Positions 27,384 through 37,658 of a stretch of DNA of 64,000 nucleotides are shown here, piece by piece (positions within the stretch are counted from its first letter, which is position 1; each line of letters begins with the position of its first letter). The position numbers and the translations under genes were made by a program. The notes below the pieces were generated by a model. The model ran no database searches. It was not told the origin of the DNA and saw nothing but the letters and a program-made list of their open reading frames with translations. The DNA comes from Rhodospirillales bacterium. GTDB taxonomy: Bacteria; Pseudomonadota; Alphaproteobacteria; Rhodospirillales; Defluviicoccaceae. The stretch spans positions 62,001-126,000 of the forward strand of contig JADJRE010000012.1 of the NCBI GenBank assembly GCA_016712375.1, in the 5' to 3' direction.

Positions 27384-28260
27384 ATGGCCGTTCTCATCAA
27401 TTCCGAAACCAAGGTTATCTGCCAGGGCTTCACCGGCGCGCAGGGCACCTTCCACTCCGAGCAGGCAATTGCTTACGGCACGAAAATGGTTGGCGGCGTT
27501 ACCCCCGGCAAAGGCGGCACGACGCACCTCGACCTGCCGGTGTTCGACACCGTTGCCGATGCGGTCAACGCCACCGGCGCCACCGCATCAGTGATTTACG
27601 TGCCGCCGCCGTTCGCGGCCGACGCTATCCTGGAGGCCATCGACGCCGGGCTGCCGCTGGTGGTGTGCATCACCGAGGGCGTCCCCGGTGATGGACATGC
27701 TGAAGGTGAAGCGGGCGCTGGCTGGCTCCAGCACGCGGCTGGTCGGGCCCAACTGTCCGGGCGTCATCACACCTGGGCAGTGCAAGATCGGCATCATGCC
27801 GGGCCACATCCACGTGCCGGGCAAGGTGGGCGTTGTCTCCCGGTCAGGCACCCTCACTTACGAGGCGGTAGCCCAGACGACCAACGCCGGACTCGGGCAG
27901 ACGACCTGCATAGGCATCGGCGGCGATCCGGTAAACGGCACCAACTTCATCGATTGTCTGGAGATGTTTCTCGCCGATCCGCAGACGGAAGCGATCGTGA
28001 TGATCGGTGAGATCGGCGGCACTGCGGAAGAAGAAGCGGCACAGTTCATCAAGGACTCGAAGACGAAGAAGCCGATGGTCAGCTTCATCGCCGGCCGCAC
28101 GGCCCCCCCGGGAAGGAGAATGGGTCACGCCGGTGCCATTATTTCTGGCGGAAAGGGCACTGCTGCGGATAAGATCGAAGCGTTGCGCTCGGCCGGAATC
28201 CATGTCTCCGAGTCGCCGGCGGCGATGGGCAGCACGATGTTGACGGCGTTGCGCGGCTAG
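27384..28260 (+). CDS. sucD: Succinyl-CoA ligase alpha subunit, one frameshift
   Basis: Carries the CoA-binding domain and the active-site histidine. The first frame gives MAVLINSETKVICQGFTGAQ through VVCITEGVP. An extra C in the CCCC run at 27683-27686 breaks the frame. Removing one C gives the expected TEGVPVMDMLKVKRAL, and the rest (LVGPNCPGVITPGQCKIGIM, GHAGAIISGGKGTA with the phospho-His) is intact to the stop at 28260. Full length is about 291 residues, as in the family. The frameshift is almost surely a homopolymer sequencing error in an essential TCA gene. Confidence 0.93.
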
Positions 28261-28282
28261 ACGAAGGTATCAACAGAAAGGA

Positions 28283-28306
28283 GGCGCGGCGGCAACAAGC
28301 CGCGCC
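28283..28306 (+). other. Hairpin between sucD and sucA overlapping a strong SD
   Basis: An 8-base perfect stem, GGCGCGGC with GCCGCGCC and an 8-base loop, lies between sucD and sucA. The sequence AAAGGAGG (28277-28284) runs into its left arm, 35 bases before the sucA ATG. No T-run follows, so it is more likely a translational or mRNA-processing element than a terminator. Confidence 0.45.
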
Positions 28307-28319
28307 GCTACCGGGCACG

Positions 28320-31235
28320 ATGGCCGTCAACACCGATACGTTCCTTTCGGGGGCGAATGCGCCCTACATATCCGAACTTTATCGTCGCTTTGTCGAGGAC
28401 CCCAGCTCGGTTGACCCGAGCTGGGTTTCTTTTGCGGAGCTGCACGAAGATGCGCGCGTCGTCCTGGGCGAGGCCCGCGGCGCGAGTTGGGCGCCGCCAA
28501 CCGCCGCCGGCAATGGCGGCGGGGCGAGCGTCAGCGCACCATCTGGGCTAAGCGTGCCGGCCGCCGAAGGGCCGAGGGCACGCCCGTCGCCGGCAGACTC
28601 GCGGGCGGCGATTATCGATTCGGTACGTGCCCTGATGCTGATCCGGGTCTACCGGGTACGCGGCCACCTGATGGCACGCTTCGACCCGCTCGGCCTCGAG
28701 GGCAAGAAGTACCACCCTGAGCTCGACCCGAAGACGTACGGGTTCACCGATGCCGACATGGATCGGCCGATCTTCCTCGACAACGTGCTGGGTCTGGAAA
28801 CGGCGACGCTGCGGTACATCGTGCAGATCCTGCGCGAGACCTACTGCGGCTCGATCGGCGTCGAGTTTATGCACATCCAGCACTCGGATGAAAAGGCGTG
28901 GATCCAGCAGCGGATCGAAGGCATCCGCAACCAGACGCAATTCACCTCCAGAGGTAAGCGAGCCATTCTGGAACGGCTGATCGAGGCGGAAGAGTTCGAG
29001 CGCTTCCTGCACGTGAAGTTCACCGGCACCAAGCGCTTCGGGCTGGACGGCGGCGAGACGACGATCCCGGCGATCGAACAGATCCTGAAGCGGGCGAGCC
29101 AGCTCGGCGTCCAGGAGGCGGTCCTTGGGATGGCGCACCGCGGCCGGCTGAACATGCTGGCCAACATCATGAGCAAGCCCTACGTCGCCATTTTTTCCGA
29201 GTTTCAGGGCCGTGCGGTGCACCCGGACGAGGTGCAGGGGTCCGGCGACGTCAAGTATCACCTCGGTACGTCCGCCGATCGCAGTTTCGACGGCGACGAA
29301 ATCCATTTGTCGCTGGCTGCTAATCCATCGCATTTGGAAGCGGTTGATCCGGTAGTCCTCGGTAAAGTACGCGCCAAGCAGGTGCAGCGGGGCGACATCC
29401 ACCGCAACCAGGTGATGGGCATCCTGATCCACGGGGACGCGGCGATCGCCGGCCAAGGTCTCGCGGCCGAATGCTTCGGGCTGTCGGAGCTGAAGGGCTA
29501 CCGCTGCGGCGGTACGATCCATGTCATCATCAACAACCAGATTGGCTTCACAACCAGCCCTTCGTACTCCCGTTCGTCGCCCTACTGCTCGGACGTGGCA
29601 AAGATGGTGCAGGCGCCGATCTTCCACGTGAACGGCGACGATCCGGAGGCGGTCGTTCACGTATCGCGCATCGCCACCGAATTCCGGCAGGAATTCAAAC
29701 GCGATGTCGTCGTCGACATGTTCTGCTACCGGCGTTTCGGCCACAACGAGGCGGACGAGCCATCGTTTACGCAGCCGATCATGTACAAGGCGATCGCCAA
29801 GCAGCCGACGACTCGTCAAATCTACGCGGAGAAGCTGATCGCCGATGGAGTGGTCGACAGCAGCGACGTGAATAAGATGAGTGCGGATGTTCGCCGGAGG
29901 CTGCAAGAGGCATTCGATGCCGCACCACAGTACAAGCCCAACAAGGTCGACTGGCTGCAAGGCAGGTGGGCGGGCCTGCGCACCCTGATCGGCGAAGAGG
30001 AACTGCGCGACGACGAGACATGGGTGTCCGAAGAACTGTTGCGCGATATTGGTTCGGCGCTGACTCGCTATCCTGCTAACTTCCATGTTCACCGCAAACT
30101 CACCCGCCTGCTCGACGCCCGCCGCGAGATGATCGCGTCCGGAGAAAACCTGGACTGGGCGATGGGCGAGGCGCTGGCGTTCGGCGCGCTCCTGGCGGAG
30201 GGTGTGGCGGTTCGGCTGTCGGGGCAGGATTCCGGGCGCGGCACGTTCTCCCACCGGCACGCGGTGCTGGTCGATCAGGAGAACGAGAGCCGGTTCATTC
30301 CGCTCAACAACATCTCCGATGGTCAGGGAACCTTCGAGGTGATCGACAGCCCGCTCTCCGAGGCTTCGGTGTTGGGCTTCGAGTATGGATATTCGCTCGT
30401 CGAGCCAGATGCCCTGGTCATCTGGGAGGCGCAGTTCGGTGATTTCGCCAACGGCGCGCAGGTGATCATCGACCAGTTCATCGCGCCGGGTGAATCGAAG
30501 TGGCTGCGGTTGTCCGGCCTGGTGATGCTGCTGCCGCATGGCTACGAAGGACAAGGGCCGGAGCACTCGTCGGCACGGGTCGAACGCTACCTTCAGCTGT
30601 GCGCTGAGGACAATATTCAGGTCGTGAATTGCACCACGCCAGCCAACTACTTCCACGCTCTCCGCCGCCAGATCCGCCGCAACTTCCGCAAACCGCTCGT
30701 CGTGTTCTCGCCGAAGTCTTTGCTGCGGCACAAGCTGGCCGTTTCGAGGCTGGCGGACTTCGGCCCGGGTACCCGCTTCCATCGCGTGCTGCCGGAAGCT
30801 GATTCGCTGGGACCCGACGACAGGGTGCGCCGCATCGTGTTCTGCTCCGGCAAGGTTTACTACGACCTGTTGCAGGAGCGCCGGACACGCGGTATGGACG
30901 ATGTGGCGATCGTGCGCGTCGAGCAGCTTTATCCGTGGCCCCGGCTGCGGGTGATAGAGCAATGCAACCGTTATCCAAGTGCCGAAATGATCTGGTGCCA
31001 GGAGGAACCGGCGAACATGGGTGCCTGGACCTTCGTGCTGCCGCGGCTGGCCAATATCATGGAAGAACTGGGACGCGGGCCGCAGCTGCCGACCTATGTC
31101 GGTCGGGCAGCGGCGGCGTCGCCAGCCACGGGTTTGTTGAAGGCGCACGAAGCGGAGCAAAAACAGTTGGTAGACCGGGCGCTGGCGGTGCCGCTGGCCG
31201 AACTGCCGCAACCTTTCCGGCGCATCACGCGCTGA
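28320..31235 (+). CDS. sucA: 2-oxoglutarate dehydrogenase E1 component
   Basis: Thiamine-diphosphate-dependent decarboxylase of the 2-oxoglutarate dehydrogenase complex. The 971-residue protein has an N-terminal LSGANAPYISELYRRFVEDP segment and the dehydrogenase core with the HRGRLNMLANIMSKP region. The ThDP-binding region includes GDAAIAGQGLAAECFGLSEL. The C-terminal half contains SHRHAVLVDQE and LLPHGYEGQGPEHSSARVER. No start codon lies upstream in frame after the previous stop, so the ATG at 28320 is the start although its ribosome binding site is weak. It is part of mdh-sucCDAB. Confidence 0.97.
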   Translation: MAVNTDTFLSGANAPYISELYRRFVEDPSSVDPSWVSFAELHEDARVVLGEARGASWAPPTAAGNGGGASVSAPSGLSVPAAEGPRARPSPADSRAAIIDSVRALMLIRVYRVRGHLMARFDPLGLEGKKYHPELDPKTYGFTDADMDRPIFLDNVLGLETATLRYIVQILRETYCGSIGVEFMHIQHSDEKAWIQQRIEGIRNQTQFTSRGKRAILERLIEAEEFERFLHVKFTGTKRFGLDGGETTIPAIEQILKRASQLGVQEAVLGMAHRGRLNMLANIMSKPYVAIFSEFQGRAVHPDEVQGSGDVKYHLGTSADRSFDGDEIHLSLAANPSHLEAVDPVVLGKVRAKQVQRGDIHRNQVMGILIHGDAAIAGQGLAAECFGLSELKGYRCGGTIHVIINNQIGFTTSPSYSRSSPYCSDVAKMVQAPIFHVNGDDPEAVVHVSRIATEFRQEFKRDVVVDMFCYRRFGHNEADEPSFTQPIMYKAIAKQPTTRQIYAEKLIADGVVDSSDVNKMSADVRRRLQEAFDAAPQYKPNKVDWLQGRWAGLRTLIGEEELRDDETWVSEELLRDIGSALTRYPANFHVHRKLTRLLDARREMIASGENLDWAMGEALAFGALLAEGVAVRLSGQDSGRGTFSHRHAVLVDQENESRFIPLNNISDGQGTFEVIDSPLSEASVLGFEYGYSLVEPDALVIWEAQFGDFANGAQVIIDQFIAPGESKWLRLSGLVMLLPHGYEGQGPEHSSARVERYLQLCAEDNIQVVNCTTPANYFHALRRQIRRNFRKPLVVFSPKSLLRHKLAVSRLADFGPGTRFHRVLPEADSLGPDDRVRRIVFCSGKVYYDLLQERRTRGMDDVAIVRVEQLYPWPRLRVIEQCNRYPSAEMIWCQEEPANMGAWTFVLPRLANIMEELGRGPQLPTYVGRAAAASPATGLLKAHEAEQKQLVDRALAVPLAELPQPFRRITR

Positions 31236-31283
31236 GAAAGGGTTACCCTCTCACCGACAGTAACGATTCCGACGGGGAACACG

Positions 31284-32780
31284 ATGACCACGGAAATCAA
31301 GGTACCGGCGCTCGGCGAGTCGGTCAGCGAAGCGACCGTGGCGAAATGGATGAAGGCCGTGGGTGACATCGTCGCGGTTGATGAGCCGCTGGTGGAGTTG
31401 GAGACGGACAAGGTAACGGTGGAGGTACCAGCACCTGTTGCTGGCGTGCTCGCCGAGATCGTCTCCGCCGAAGGCTCGGATGTTGCCGTCGGCGCGGTGC
31501 TGGGAGTGATCGGCGAGGCGGGAAGCGCCGTCACCGCGGCAAAAGGCACGGCCGCCTCTCCTCCCCCGAACGAGGCAAAATTGGCGCCCGCCGCCGCTCC
31601 TCCCCCACCTGCTCCTTCGCCGCCTCCGGTTCCCGCGGCCGGTGCCGAGGTCGTGGCGCTGCTGTCACCGGCGGTTCGTAAGCTGATCGAGGAGAACCGA
31701 CTCGATCCGGTGAAGATCCAAGCAACCGGCAAGGATGGCCGCCTGACCAAAGGCGACGTGCTCGCCTTCCTTTCCACTCAGGGAAGCGGTCCCTCTCCGG
31801 CCGGCGAGGGAGCGGAAAAAGAGCCGGCGCCCGCCCCCGCCGCGGCCGATAGCGGTGGCACGAGCGCCACGGTAGCCACCTCTCAAGTAACGGCTGCTCA
31901 TGTTCCCGTAGCCTCGGCAGCGCCAGCCGAGCGCGAAGAGCGGGTCCGCATGACCCGGCTGCGCAAAATGGTCGCCACACGGTTGAAAGAGGCCCAGAAC
32001 ACCGCCGCTATGCTGACCACCTTCAACGAGGTGGATATGAGCGCGGCCAACGGGCTGCGCAGCCGCTATAAGGATAGCTTCGAGAAGAAGCACGGCGTTC
32101 GCCTCGGTGTGATGAGCCTGTTCTGCAAGGCTTGTGTGGTCGCCCTGAAAGAGTTTCCGGCGGTCAACGCCGCCATTGACGGCGACGATATTGTTTACAA
32201 GAACCACTATGACATCGCCATCGCCGTGTCCTCCCCTCAGGGTCTTGTCGTTCCTGTGGTTCGCGACTGTGAAAACTTGTCGATGGCCGAGATCGAGGCG
32301 AAGATCGGTGACTTCGGCAGGCGCGCCCGCGACGGCCAGTTGTCGATGGAGGAGATGCAGGGCGGCACCTTCACCATCACCAACGGCGGCGTCTTCGGCT
32401 CACTGATGTCAACGCCCATCCTCAACCCGCCGCAGTCCGGCATACTTGGGATGCATAAGACCCAGGCGCGGCCCATGGTAATGCCCGATGGCAAAATCGA
32501 AGCGCGTCCAATGATGTATCTCGCGCTGAGCTACGACCATCGCATCATCGACGGCCGAGAAGCCGTCAGCTTCCTGGTGCGGGTGAAGGAATGCATCGAA
32601 GATCCGCAGCGGATTTTGTTGGGGCGTAGCTTGGCTGCGAGAGGCATCCGTGCATCAGGATGTAGCTACTCGTTGATCGTGGTCGGCTGCACCGCTCAGC
32701 CATGGAGTTTTGATTTGGTTCCGCCTTCGGAACGTGAGCTTCCGGCCCTCGTCTCAGATTTCTCGGTCTACGCAACCTGA
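31284..32780 (+). CDS. sucB: 2-oxoglutarate dehydrogenase E2, dihydrolipoyl succinyltransferase
   Basis: Core of the complex. The lipoyl domain has the lipoylated Lys in ELETDKVTVEVPA (about residues 38-50). A long Ala/Pro linker follows, then the E1/E3-binding domain (LLSPAVRKLIEENRLDP, about 128-144) and the acyltransferase domain ending in LSYDHRIIDGREAV with the catalytic His. The family normally ends soon after CIEDPQRILL. Here the frame continues 50 residues with unrelated sequence, and one more G in the run at 32621-32624 would place a TAG at 32627-32629. The true end is probably there. No lpd gene follows. Confidence 0.94.
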   Translation: MTTEIKVPALGESVSEATVAKWMKAVGDIVAVDEPLVELETDKVTVEVPAPVAGVLAEIVSAEGSDVAVGAVLGVIGEAGSAVTAAKGTAASPPPNEAKLAPAAAPPPPAPSPPPVPAAGAEVVALLSPAVRKLIEENRLDPVKIQATGKDGRLTKGDVLAFLSTQGSGPSPAGEGAEKEPAPAPAAADSGGTSATVATSQVTAAHVPVASAAPAEREERVRMTRLRKMVATRLKEAQNTAAMLTTFNEVDMSAANGLRSRYKDSFEKKHGVRLGVMSLFCKACVVALKEFPAVNAAIDGDDIVYKNHYDIAIAVSSPQGLVVPVVRDCENLSMAEIEAKIGDFGRRARDGQLSMEEMQGGTFTITNGGVFGSLMSTPILNPPQSGILGMHKTQARPMVMPDGKIEARPMMYLALSYDHRIIDGREAVSFLVRVKECIEDPQRILLGRSLAARGIRASGCSYSLIVVGCTAQPWSFDLVPPSERELPALVSDFSVYAT

Positions 32781-33069
32781 ATTCCACTACTCCGCGCTCG
32801 GCAACGGCCGAGCCTTCCGTGGTAGCTGTTCAGCGGTTGCCATAGGTGAGGTTGGCAAGCGTGTGGTCTTGAGGGTTAGATGACGATCAGCGATCTGTGC
32901 CTCACGAACCTGGCAAATTCTGGAATCAAAACGATGAGGGAGGTAAGACAAGGTGATCAGCAACGCCGCTCCTCGGTAAGTGTAGCGGCGTTGCTGGCCC
33001 CTCAGTCTAGCTGGGCTAGCAGCTTGCCGTTCACCAACATCTCCTCCTCGCTTTGAGCCCCGGCATGCC
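32781..33069. other. Spacer between sucB and ggt with a perfect inverted repeat
   Basis: No gene is seen in this stretch, nor in the presumed non-coding tail of sucB from 32630. It contains a 13-base perfect inverted repeat (32958-32970 against 32984-32996, arms CAGCAACGCCGCT and AGCGGCGTTGCTG, 13-base loop). No T-run follows it. It could end the TCA operon transcript or be a binding site ahead of ggt. Confidence 0.45.
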
Positions 33070-34931
33070 TTGCTAGCCGGAGAAGGACGCATCGGCGACG
33101 TGCCACCGTCCACCGGCTGGGCCGGCGGTTTCGTCGCGACGTCTGATCCGCGACCTGCGGAAGCCGCGGCCCGGGTGCTGGCGCTGGGCGGAAATGCTGT
33201 TGATGCCGCGGCGGTCGCGTTATTCATGCTCAATGTCGTCGAGCCGCAGTCCTCGGGCATTGGCGGCGGCGGGTTCATGATGATCCACCTCGCTGCCGAA
33301 GGGCGGACGCTGGTTGTAGATGCGCGAGAGCGCGCACCTGCGGCTGCCGATCCACAGATGTTCCTAGCGGATGACGGGCAGCCAATGCCATTTGGCATCG
33401 CCTCGACGAGCGGCGTTGCCGTTGGCGTTCCAGGCGCGCTGCGCGGCGTGGAATTGGCGCTCTCCCGCTGGGGGACGATGACGCTGGCGGATGCACTAGG
33501 GCCGGCCATCGCCGCCGCGGAAGAAGGCATAATCGTCGACGAGCGCTTTGCCGACAGTACTCGTAGCCAGCGGCTGGAGACCGAGTGCGGTACCGGTGCC
33601 TGGGATGTTGCTCGCAGAGTTTTCCGCACAAATGGCGGCGCTAGTTCCTGCGGCGGCACGCCAGCGGTGGGCGAGATTTTGGTGCAGCGTGATCTGGCGC
33701 GAACGCTGCGCCTGATCGCTGCGCAAGGCGCTGATGTCTTCTACAACTGCGATGATCCCTCTGGCCTCGCCCGAGCAGTAGTAGCGACGCAGCGAGCCGC
33801 TCGAAGCGAACTGGGCGATCGGGGAGCAGGCCGGATGACCTGCGCCGACCTCGCCGGATACCGCGCGGTGATCCGCGAGCCGGTTGAAGCAACTTATCGG
33901 GGCTGGATCATCCGCGCCGCCCCGCCACCATCGTCCGGCGGCCTGACGCTCATCCAGATGCTAAAAATGCTGGAGCGCTTCTCCCTTGCAGATCGTAAAG
34001 CGGGCTTTGGCGAGGGCAGTGCCCCCACATTGAATGTCGTCCAGGAGTCGATGCGGCTCGCTTTCGCGGACAGGGCAATGTGGATGGGAGACACCGACAT
34101 CCTGCCGAACTTGCCGACGCGAGGCCTGATCGACGATCGCTACTTGTCCCGACGCTCGGCGTCGTGCCCGGATGGTGACCCGGCCAGCGACGCCTTCTGC
34201 ATTACACCGGGTCTCCGCATGACGGGCATTCGCGCCGGTGATCCCCGCCCCTATGAGACGGCGGAAGCGAACCTCAGCAAGCTTATGAACGCGGCACCGG
34301 TCGACCGCCAGGAGGGGACGGAAACGACCCACTTCACCATCACCGATCGCTGGGGCAACATCGTTTCCTGTACAACCACCGTCGAGGCGACATGGGGCAG
34401 CGGATTGATGGTTCCCGGCTTCGGCTTTCTGCTCAACAATGAGCTGACGGATTTCAACTTCGTGCCGCGTCAGCGGGGACTTCCCATGAGGCCGATTGGG
34501 ATCCCGGCGCCAACGATGTTGCACCGGAAAAGCGGCCACGTTCGAGCATGGCGCCACTCATCGTTTTTGCGCCTGATGCCGGCGGCCAACAGCCAGTCGC
34601 GGCCTATGGCTCGCCGGGCGGATCCGGGATCATCAATACCGTCCTCGAGGTCACCCTTAACCTGATTGATTTCGGGCTTTCCGTTCGCGAATCGGTCGAG
34701 CAGCCGCGACTGTCATTGACGAGCGCCGCCGAGAAGGCGACAACGGCGATTGAAGCCGGCTTTGACGCGGATGTCCTGGAACGCCTGAGCGACCTCGGAT
34801 ACCGGTTTCCATCACCGCCAAACGACATCGGTGCGGTTCAGGCGATCGTCATTGATCGTCGCACCGGGTTAGTCGATGGTTTTGCCGACCCGCGTCGTTC
34901 CGGCCGCAGCATCGGCCTAACCGCCCCGTGA
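33070..34931 (+). CDS. ggt: Gamma-glutamyltransferase, one frameshift
   Basis: Ntn-hydrolase that cleaves or transfers gamma-glutamyl groups, for example from glutathione. Seen are GGFVATSDPRPAEAAARVLA, GGNAVDAA, VEPQSSGIGGGGFMM, and ETTHFTITDRWGNIVSCTTT, whose first Thr after HF marks the autoprocessing site and new N-terminus. LLNNELTDFNFVP follows. Near 34480 a missing C moves the reading to another frame, which continues EADWDPGANDV, GSPGGSGIINTVLEV and DPRRSGRS to the stop at 34931. The start given is a TTG; the family usually has a signal peptide. An open stretch upstream ending LAGLAAC suggests the true N-terminus may be hidden by another base error. Confidence 0.88.
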
Positions 34932-34954
34932 ACCCGCGCCATTCCGGAGACCGT

Positions 34955-36139
34955 ATGCCCGCCATTCCCCGCGTGTTCCTGCAAGTTGACAGGAGCGGCG
35001 TATCGCGCAAGGCCACCCGTGGGCTTACTCCAACGAGATCCGCATGGATCCTGATGCCAAGGCACTGCCGGCGGGTACGCTAGCCACCTTGCATCGCACT
35101 GATGGCAAGCCGCTCGGCGTCGGGAGCTTCAATCCGCACACGCTGATCGCTTTCCGCATCTTTGATCACGATACGTCGACAGCCATCGACGAGGCATTCT
35201 TCATCCAACGATTTCGACGCGCGGCTGGTCTGCGCGAGCGGCTGTTCGCGGAACCATACTGGCGACTGGCACACGCCGAGGCGGACCGATTGCCCGGGTT
35301 GGTCTGCGACCGTTTTGGTGACGTGCTGGTGATGCAGATGAACACGGCTGGCATGCAGGCACTCAGCCCGCTGATCCTTTCCGCCGCCGACGCGGCGCTG
35401 GCGCCACGCGCCATCGTGCTACGCAACGACACGCCGGCGCGCGAAACAGAAGGCCTCGAGCGGAGCGTGAGTGTCGTCCGGGGGACGATCGAAGGGCCGG
35501 TAGCATTTCGCGAGAGTGGTCTTGCCTTCTTCGCGGATGTTCTTGAGGGACAGAAAACCGGGTGGTTCTACGATCAGCGTGTCAGCCGCGCGTTCGTCGC
35601 ACCGCTCGCCCGTAACACGTCGCCCTCGACACCTATTGTTTTACCGGAGGCTTCGCCATCGCCGCCGCCGCGGCAGGTGCTGTTGATGTCGTCGGCATAG
35701 ATTCGTCCGAGCCGGCGCTGGCACTCGCCCGCAGGGCGGCTCAGGCAAACGGCGTGGACGGACGCTGCGAGTTCCGCCGCGCTGAGGTCTTTGGAGAAAT
35801 GGAACGCCTCGGCCGCGCGGGCGAAAAGTATCACGTGGTTGTCGCGGACCCGCCGGCGTTCGTGAAATCGAAGAAGGACCTCGGCTCCGGCCTGCGCGGC
35901 TATCGCAGCTGGCGCGCCTGGCGGCGGCGTTAGTGGAGCCGGAAGGCTTCCTGTTCATCGCATCCTGCTCGCATAACGTAGACTCGTCCGCGCTCCTGGC
36001 CGAAATCGTGCGTGGTATGACTGCGGCCGGCCGTTCGGGGCGGATCGTTCGCGAGGCGAAGGCGGCTGCCGACCACCCGGTGCACACGCATCTGCCGGAA
36101 ACCGCCTACCTCAAGTCCGTCCTTCTCCAGCTTAACTGA
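34955..36139 (+). CDS. rlmI: Class I rRNA methyltransferase RlmI-like, three frameshifts
   Basis: SAM-dependent 23S rRNA m5C methyltransferase with an N-terminal PUA domain. The ATG at 34955 gives MPAIPRVFLQ. After a missing base near 34992 the PUA continues as QGHPWAYSNEIRMDPDAKAL and the central part runs to RLPGLVCDRFGDVLVMQMN and GQKTGWFYDQR. A second shift near 35620 leads to DTYCFTGGFA (SAM motif) and VADPPAFVKSKKDL. A third near 35913 leads to PEGFLFIASCSHNVD and the end at 36139. All three are explained by single missing bases. The motif order is complete, so an intact gene in the organism is likely. Confidence 0.82.
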
Positions 36140-36637
36140 CGCCGCGTCAGGGACCTAAGGCGGCACCCCCTGTTGATTCGCCGCGGATAAACGCGCTTCA
36201 CGGCGCAGAGGATAACCGTGAGTATTAGGCCTAGTGCATAAGAAGAAGCCGAGCTTTCATCGCGGCCCGACGCACAAATCTTTTCGCATCTCGGGCCCAA
36301 CGCGGCACGCGGTTCCTCGACTGTCACCGAGTTGCCACAACGGCTGCCCATTTGCGATTCAGAATGGTCTGATCGCGCAGTAGAGACCACGACATGTGGT
36401 ATGTTCCGGCGGTGAAAGGCCATATCGTTTATGATTTTTATGTTGCAAGGCCTCTCAGCAACGTCTATCTGCTTCGCAACTGCGAAAGGCGCAGGCGCCT
36501 TTCAAATGCCGCAAAGCAGCGCCACCGATCAGTTTTTGCGGCCCGGCCAGCGTGATTTCGACTTGTCGCCCGATGGATTAACTCAAAGAATTCTGTAGCG
36601 ACACCAGCACCAGCAACATCCGAAAGGGCTTGAGACG
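36140..36637. other. Gene-free region upstream of fabD
   Basis: About 500 bases, more AT-rich than the neighbours, with no credible coding sequence. It holds a compact inverted repeat GAAAGGCGC-AG-GCGCCTTTC (36484-36503) and a smaller one, ACCAC-GACAT-GTGGT, near 36387-36401. No T-run terminator or strong -35/-10 pair stands out. Confidence 0.4.
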
Positions 36638-37658
36638 ATGAGCATCGCCATGACGGGCGCCGAGCCCCTTCCCATTCTCGACACGGCGCCGGTGGATGCA
36701 GCTGATCGCCGTGCGCTCGTCTTCCCCGGGCAAGGATCTCAGGCCGTCGGCATGGGTCGCGAACTGGCCGAGCGCTTCACGGTGGCCCGCCGAGTATTCG
36801 ACGAGGTGGATGCGGCGCTGGGCCAGAAACTCTCGCAGCTGATGGCCGACGGTCCGGAAGCCGAACTGACGCTGACGGAAAACGCGCAACCAGCGCTAAT
36901 GGCAGTCAGCATGGCCGTGCTTGCAATCTTGCGCCAGGAACATGGCGTCGACGTCAGCCGGCTCGGCCGCTGCGTTGCTGGCCATTCCCTGGGCGAGTAC
37001 ACCGCGCTGACCGCTGTCGGAAGCTTTGGCGTCGGCGACGCCGCGCGACTGCTGCGGATCCGCGGTCTGGCCATGCAAACAGCCGTCCCCGTCGGCGAGG
37101 GAGCCATGGCCGCCCTTATGGGGCTGGATCTCGAAACAGCTCGCGAGATAGCCGCCGAGGCGACCCGCGACAGCTATGACGGTTCCGTTTGCGTCGCCGC
37201 CAATGACAATGCGCCAGGCCAGGTAGTGATCAGCGGCAGCCGGGCGGCAGTTGTTCGCGCAATCGAGATAGCAGCCCTACGCGGCGCGAAGCGGAGCGTC
37301 ATGTTGCCGGTTTCCCGGCCCGTTTCATTGTCCGTTGATGGCGCCAGTCGCGGATGTCATGGCGCAGGCTCTGGCCGGTGTCGATATCCAGCCGCCGGCG
37401 CTGCCGTTGATCTCCAACGTCACCGCTCGCGAAGTCCGCGATCCGGCTGAAATCCGCAGCCTTCTCGTCCGTCAGGTCACCGGGATGGTGCGCTGGCGCG
37501 AGAGCGTACTGTACATGAAGAGCTTGGGCGTGCGCGAATTGGTCGAAGTGGGTGCGGGCAAGGTTCTTTCCGGCCTCGCACGTCGGATTGACCGCGAACT
37601 CTCCGGCATCTCCGTCGGCACTCCCGCCGACATCGAGGCCTTCGCACCCACCGTCTGA
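36638..37658 (+). CDS. fabD: Malonyl-CoA:ACP transacylase, one frameshift
   Basis: Loads malonyl groups onto acyl carrier protein for fatty acid synthesis. The frame holds LVFPGQGSQAVGMGRELAER, the nucleophile box GHSLGEYTAL (Ser about residue 114) and ANDNAPGQVVISG. The conserved PFHCPLM with the catalytic His appears only after a shift near 37315, where dropping one C gives LPVSGPFHCPLMAPV. The rest to AGKVLSGLARRIDREL is intact. An N-terminal tail of about 25 residues precedes the usual start. No fabG, acpP or fabF follows, unlike the common fab cluster. Confidence 0.9.

Noticed and set aside
28548..31211. An 887-codon open frame on the minus strand opposite sucA
   Set aside because: High-GC codon bias leaves the antisense frame open. 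It has no ribosome binding site or recognisable domain, and sucA on the plus strand is unmistakable.
32787..33659. A minus-strand frame opposite ggt, Ser/Ala/Pro rich
   Set aside because: Shadow of ggt; low-complexity composition and no domain.
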